Positions 61,001-64,000 of a DNA stretch of 64,000 nucleotides are shown here, piece after piece. The stretch is taken from assembly GCA_036971475.1 (NCBI GenBank), contig JBAIZL010000002.1, forward strand, positions 53,456,729 to 53,520,728. Direction: 5' to 3'. The notes beneath the pieces are model-generated. The model did no database searches, was not told the origin of the DNA, and saw only the letters and a list, made by a program, of their open reading frames with translations. Origin of the DNA: Prosapia bicincta. Lineage: Eukaryota > Arthropoda > Insecta > Hemiptera > Cercopidae. How positions within the stretch are numbered: position 1 is the first letter of the stretch; the number at the start of each line of letters is the position of its first letter. Both the position numbers and the translations under genes were made by a program.

Positions 61001-62170
61001 TACCTGTACAGAAAAAATATACCTTTGCAGATAAGAGAGCAAGAACCTGGACACATAGAAGAATCAAATACGTGTGCAGACAGAAGAAGCAAGGATCTGG
61101 ACATATAGAAGAAGCAAAGACCTGGATGGATAGGAAAATAAAGGACCCGGACAGGTATACGAGGCAAAGCCTGGGCAGATAGAAAAAACAAGGATTTGGA
61201 CAGGTAGACGAGGTAGGGCTTGGGCAGATAGAAGAAACAACGATCTGGACAGATAGAAGAAGCTAGGACATGGATAGGTAGACGAGGCAGGGCCTGGACA
61301 GATTGAAGAAGCAATGACCCAGAGAGATTGATGAGGTAAGGCTTGGACAGATAGAAGAAGCAAGAACCTGGACAAATAGAAGAAGCAAATACCTGGACTG
61401 GTATACGGAGTAACGTCCCGGACAGATAGAAGAAACAAATATCTGGACAGATAAAAGAACCAAGGACTTCGGCACGTAGAGGAACCAATACTTGGACAGA
61501 CGGAAGAAGCAAGGACATGAACAGATAAGAGAAGTAAGGACCTGGACGGATAGAAGAAGCAAGTACCTGGACAGATAGAAGAAGCAGGGATATGGACAGA
61601 TAGGAGAAGCCTTGCCAGATAGGAGGAAGTCCTTGACCTGGACAGATAGAAGAAGCAAATACATGGACACATAGAAGAAGCAAAGACCTGGACAGATAGA
61701 ATATGCAAGTACCAGGACAAATAGAAGAAGCGAGTAGTTGGACAGATAGAAGAAGTAAGGACATAGACAGATATGAGAAGCACGGACTTGGACAGATAGA
61801 AGAAGCGAGTACATGGATACATAGAAGAAGTAAGGATATGGACAGATAGGAGAAGCAAGGACCTGGACCGATAAAAAGAGCAAATACCTGGACAGATAGA
61901 AGAAGCAAGGACCTGTACCGATGGAAGAAGCAAGTACATGGACTGATAGAAGAAGCAAGGACCTGGACCGATAAAAGAAACAAGCACCTGGGCAGATAGA
62001 AGAAGCAGGTACTTGGACAGATAGTAGAAGTAAGCACCTGGACAGACAGAAGAACCAAGGACCTGGACAGATAGAAGAAGCAAAGACCTGGACAGATAAA
62101 AGAAGCAATGACCTAGACTGATAGAAGAAGTAAGGACATGGACCGATAAAAGAAACAAGGACCTGGAAGA
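61001..62170. repeat. 25-bp minisatellite, about 47 copies
   Basis: The consensus is ACCTGGACAGATAGAAGAAG plus CAAGG, with an exact 25-bp period (for example 61045, 61070, 61565, 61590). The minus strand of the unit has no stop trinucleotide in any register. Because 25 is not a multiple of three, all three minus frames stay open, giving three overlapping frames of 281-364 codons with a 25-residue repeat rich in Leu/Ser/Cys. These are a repeat artefact. The minus strand of each unit also reads CTTCTTCTATCTGTCCAGGT, which resembles a 3' splice site. Confidence 0.93.
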
Positions 62171-62184
62171 AATGACGCTACCTC

Positions 62185-62400
62185 ATGTCCACAATATATA
62201 TTAAGCGCTATTGAAAATAGACTACCGCTCATTCAATATAGTGTGTAATCTAAAGCTTTACAAAAATTGAAAAAGACCTGACATTAACATATAATATCTC
62301 GTATCCAAAATATATATATTAAACGCTAATGAAAATAAACTACCAATCATTCAATATAATCTATGATCTAGGCTTCAGATAATTCGAAAAATGAAGTGTG
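62185..62400. repeat. 118-bp tandem duplication
   Basis: ATTAAGCGCTATTGAAAATA (62200) recurs as ATTAAACGCTAATGAAAATA (62318), and the similarity continues through ACTACC..TCATTCAATATA. Confidence 0.8.
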
Positions 62401-62491
62401 AAAATATTCTCTCCTATAAATAAACACCTATTGTATCATCTAGAGTTAACATAATTTTAAAAAAAAGACTAGTTACTTACAATGCGAGTGT

Positions 62492-62698
62492 TTATAGGTT
62501 GTTGTGACGTAGACGCCATCTCTCGTGAATGTATGACCTGCAGTTTAACGGATCACAATAGTTGATCAAAGTATAGCTCTCCTCCTGGGTTGATTGCAGA
62601 AAGTCTTCAAAACTAAATAACTTAAATAACGGGCTTAAACAGATATAGTCTTTAAAAGATTTTATCAACGCTAGCTTTACAGATACAGGTAAGTCCAA
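62492..62698 (-). CDS. Possible 3' exon or separate small coding segment, unrecognised
   Basis: A 68-codon minus frame with varied amino-acid use reads LDLPVSVKLALIKSFKDYI, then LSPLFKLFSFEDFLQS, and ends with RSYIHERWRLRHNNL before a stop. It has no in-frame ATG; the first codon is TTG and an in-frame stop lies nine codons upstream. It sits 125 bp downstream of the 98-codon gene on the same strand. Joining CAGA|GTAATA near the end of that gene to GACAG|TTTGG here would keep the frame and give a protein of about 165 residues (inference). It could also be a decayed fragment or chance frame. The plus strand has a CAG|GTAAGT donor-like match at about 62685, which weakens confidence in strand. 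No family is recognised. Confidence 0.35.
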   Translation of the reverse strand: MDLPVSVKLALIKSFKDYICLSPLFKLFSFEDFLQSTQEESYTLINYCDPLNCRSYIHERWRLRHNNL

Positions 62699-62822
62699 AC
62701 TGTCTATATCATGTCTGTTCTATACGCATGCGCAGACCTCAATAGCGCATAGATTAAACAAAGATAGAGGCACTGTAAAATTTATAAAAAAGAAACATGC
62801 TGAAACGTGTTAATGAATAATA

Positions 62823-63119
62823 TTACTCTGTAATGGCCAAATTCACAGTCTGGCCGACATGTTCGATAACAGTTAAAGATTTGCCTAAAATAGAGCTCAA
62901 ATCTTCCACAGTCAACGCCGTAGCGTATCGCTTTGGAAGAAAGACAGCACGTCTGTCTTCATCATCTACCTGTAAGTCTACAAGTACGGTGTTACCATAC
63001 TTTGCTTCGACAAAACGCGCATTTACAATTTTATATGCCATGCCTATCTTTAGATCGCGTATAGGCATAGAATCTACAGAATTTAAAGCTGAAAACTTTG
63101 CCGACACTGATGATGACAT
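62823..63119 (-). CDS. Small predicted OB-fold-like protein, 98 aa, function unknown
   Basis: This ATG-started frame is the most gene-like in the window. It reads MSSSVSAKFSALNSVDSMPI, then DLKIGMAYKIVNARFVEAKY, GNTVLVDLQ, an acidic turn VDDEDRR, then AVFLPKRYATALTVEDLSSI and ends HVGQTVNLAITE. The alternation of short beta-strand-like segments (YKIVNARFV, NTVLVDLQ, AVFLP, LTVIEHVG, VNLAI) with a KYG turn and an FLPKR motif suggests a small beta-barrel of the OB-fold type. Short proteins of this look occur in repeated, mobile-element-like contexts of arthropod genomes, as far as I remember, but I cannot name the family or a function. A TATA box lies 86 bp upstream and a ~38-bp array lies behind that. 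The plus-strand frame 62833-63159 is its shadow. A downstream frame at 62492-62698 may be spliced on. No AATAAA signal is obvious just after the stop. Confidence 0.6.
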   Translation of the reverse strand: MSSSVSAKFSALNSVDSMPIRDLKIGMAYKIVNARFVEAKYGNTVLVDLQVDDEDRRAVFLPKRYATALTVEDLSSILGKSLTVIEHVGQTVNLAITE

Positions 63120-63204
63120 TTTTACTACTTATTGGCAAACACACACACAGATCACTTGAAACACAGACTATGTAAAAACACTATATCTCCACCTGTATAT
63201 AATG

Positions 63205-63211
63205 TTTTATA
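63205..63211 (-). promoter_or_regulatory. TATA box for the 98-aa gene
   Basis: On the minus strand the sequence is TATAAAA. An initiation site about 30 bp downstream would fall near 63175, leaving a ~55-nt leader before the ATG at 63119. In AT-rich DNA such a match can be chance, but its position fits. A TTACGTCA site (CRE-like) is at about 63283-63290. Confidence 0.4.
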
Positions 63212-63332
63212 CATAGCTGTGGAAGAGTCCATTTGAGAGGTGAGTGGACGAGTCCAAGCAAGTTGGACTGATCCATAATTACGTCATAACTAAGACTGTT
63301 GATTACAACAAGGCGGGCGATACCGTATGTAG

Positions 63333-63662
63333 AGGTAAACACATCGTATTCGATGAGAAGTTTAAATACAAGTTAACACATAATATAAAATGCACGGCCT
63401 GACTAGGGTTTAACAAACAGTATCCGATGAGTAGACTGGCTACGGTTTAACAAATAGTATCCATTGAGTAGGTTGAATACAAACTATCACATAGTATCCA
63501 TTGTAAATATTGGCTAATGGTTATCAAATAGTATCTGATACATAGCTGGGCTAATGATTAACACATTGTATCCGATACATAGATTGACTAGGGCTAACAC
63601 ATAGTATCCGAGGCAAAGATTGACTAATGGTTAACACATAATATCCATTGCACGGCTTGGGT
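63333..63662. repeat. ~38-bp tandem array, about nine copies
   Basis: Units of the form TTAACACATAGTATCCGAT followed by ACATAGATTGACTAATGG repeat with 36-40-bp spacing. The first unit (GTAAACACATCGTATTCGAT) and the last are the most diverged. Confidence 0.85.
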
Positions 63663-63663
63663 A

Positions 63664-63684
63664 ATATATATATATATATATATA
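63664..63684. repeat. (TA)n tract
   Basis: Short AT dinucleotide tract directly after the ~38-bp array. Confidence 0.85.
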
Positions 63685-63794
63685 GTTAGCCTACATTTTG
63701 TGTTATGTATGTAAACCCACATATTATGCTAAGCTGGTTACCCATAGACATGGATCTATGGTAATGCAAGAGTAAGCCTAAGTGTAACCCATAC

Positions 63795-63955
63795 CCTGAC
63801 AACAGTTACCTAGCCTCACCATAGCCTACATAGGTAGACAACCGATACCTAGCCCGGCCATAGGTTACATAGCTAGACAATAGATACCTAACCCTGAACC
63901 AAATACATAGCCTGACAACCGATACATAGCCTAACAACAGAGCTAGATCACAGAC
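63795..63955. repeat. ~39-bp degenerate tandem array, about four copies
   Basis: Units start ACAACCGATACCTAGCC and variants (ACAACAGTTACCTAGCC, ACAATAGATACCTAACC, ACAACCGATACATAGCC) and continue CATAGCCTACATAGGTAG-like. The array differs from the one at 63333. Confidence 0.7.
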
Positions 63956-64000
63956 CAACGTTTCAACTACACAACATTATGCTATGTTTAACCAGCCAAC

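Noticed and set aside
61000..62158. Three long overlapping minus-strand open frames (352, 364 and 281 codons) with a Leu/Ser/Cys-rich 25-residue repeat
   Set aside because: They are translations of a 25-bp minisatellite whose minus strand has no stop triplet in any register. All three frames are equally open, so there is no coding selection.
62833..63159. 108-codon plus-strand open frame
   Set aside because: It is the antisense shadow of the 98-codon minus-strand gene, which has the better composition, a promoter-like TATA box and an ATG start.

Overview
This is a eukaryotic, strongly AT-rich, gene-poor window. It looks like an arthropod, probably an insect; hemipteran is a guess. The support is indirect: a short TTAGG run (the insect telomere motif), many (TA)n tracts, and remains of transposon protein families common in arthropods. 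Nothing bacterial is present. No conventional multi-exon host gene could be recognised. The best protein-coding candidate is a 98-codon frame near the right end (62823-63119, minus strand).

Layout. 1-6.4 kb is AT-rich intergenic DNA with small tandem repeats. 6.4-7.7 kb is a satellite tract that becomes a ~104-bp dimeric repeat. 7,737-22,675 is a giant inverted duplication: arms of 6,847 and 6,866 bp, nearly identical by eye, around a unique 1,226-bp spacer. Each arm carries the same set: the 3' part of a decayed transposon gene, a ~78-bp tandem array, a ~200-bp foldback element, a palindromic element with a hammerhead-ribozyme-like core between (TA)n tracts, and a second degenerate hammerhead-like motif. 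The outer right breakpoint lies inside the transposon pseudogene, whose 5' part continues to about 23.1 kb. The left breakpoint abuts the satellite.

24-58 kb is mostly intergenic DNA with dinucleotide tracts and short elements. The recurring item is a palindromic element carrying CTGATGA, a GTTGG/CCAAC stem and GAAA, always between (TA)n tracts (31.9, 37.1, 40.2, 40.5 and 43.5 kb, plus one per arm of the giant palindrome). A second palindromic family at 29.5 kb sits in a 200-bp direct-repeat structure resembling small Penelope-like or retrozyme-type elements. A TIR element with internal 50-bp tandem repeats occurs at 46.7 kb and, truncated and inverted, at 51.7 kb.

58-64 kb is different: less AT-rich and packed with tandem repeats. 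It holds a broken Penelope-like reverse transcriptase fragment, two arrays of an 83-bp unit bearing a CCAAT motif and a YY1-type AAGATGGCGGC motif, a 164-bp duplication, a ~47-copy 25-bp minisatellite (open in all three minus frames, hence spurious long ORFs), and the small gene with a TATA box and a ~38-bp array upstream. The Penelope-like reverse transcriptase and the hammerhead-like cores fit one retroelement system, because hammerhead motifs are known from Penelope-like elements. The link between these loci is inference. All identities, copy numbers and boundaries were read by eye.
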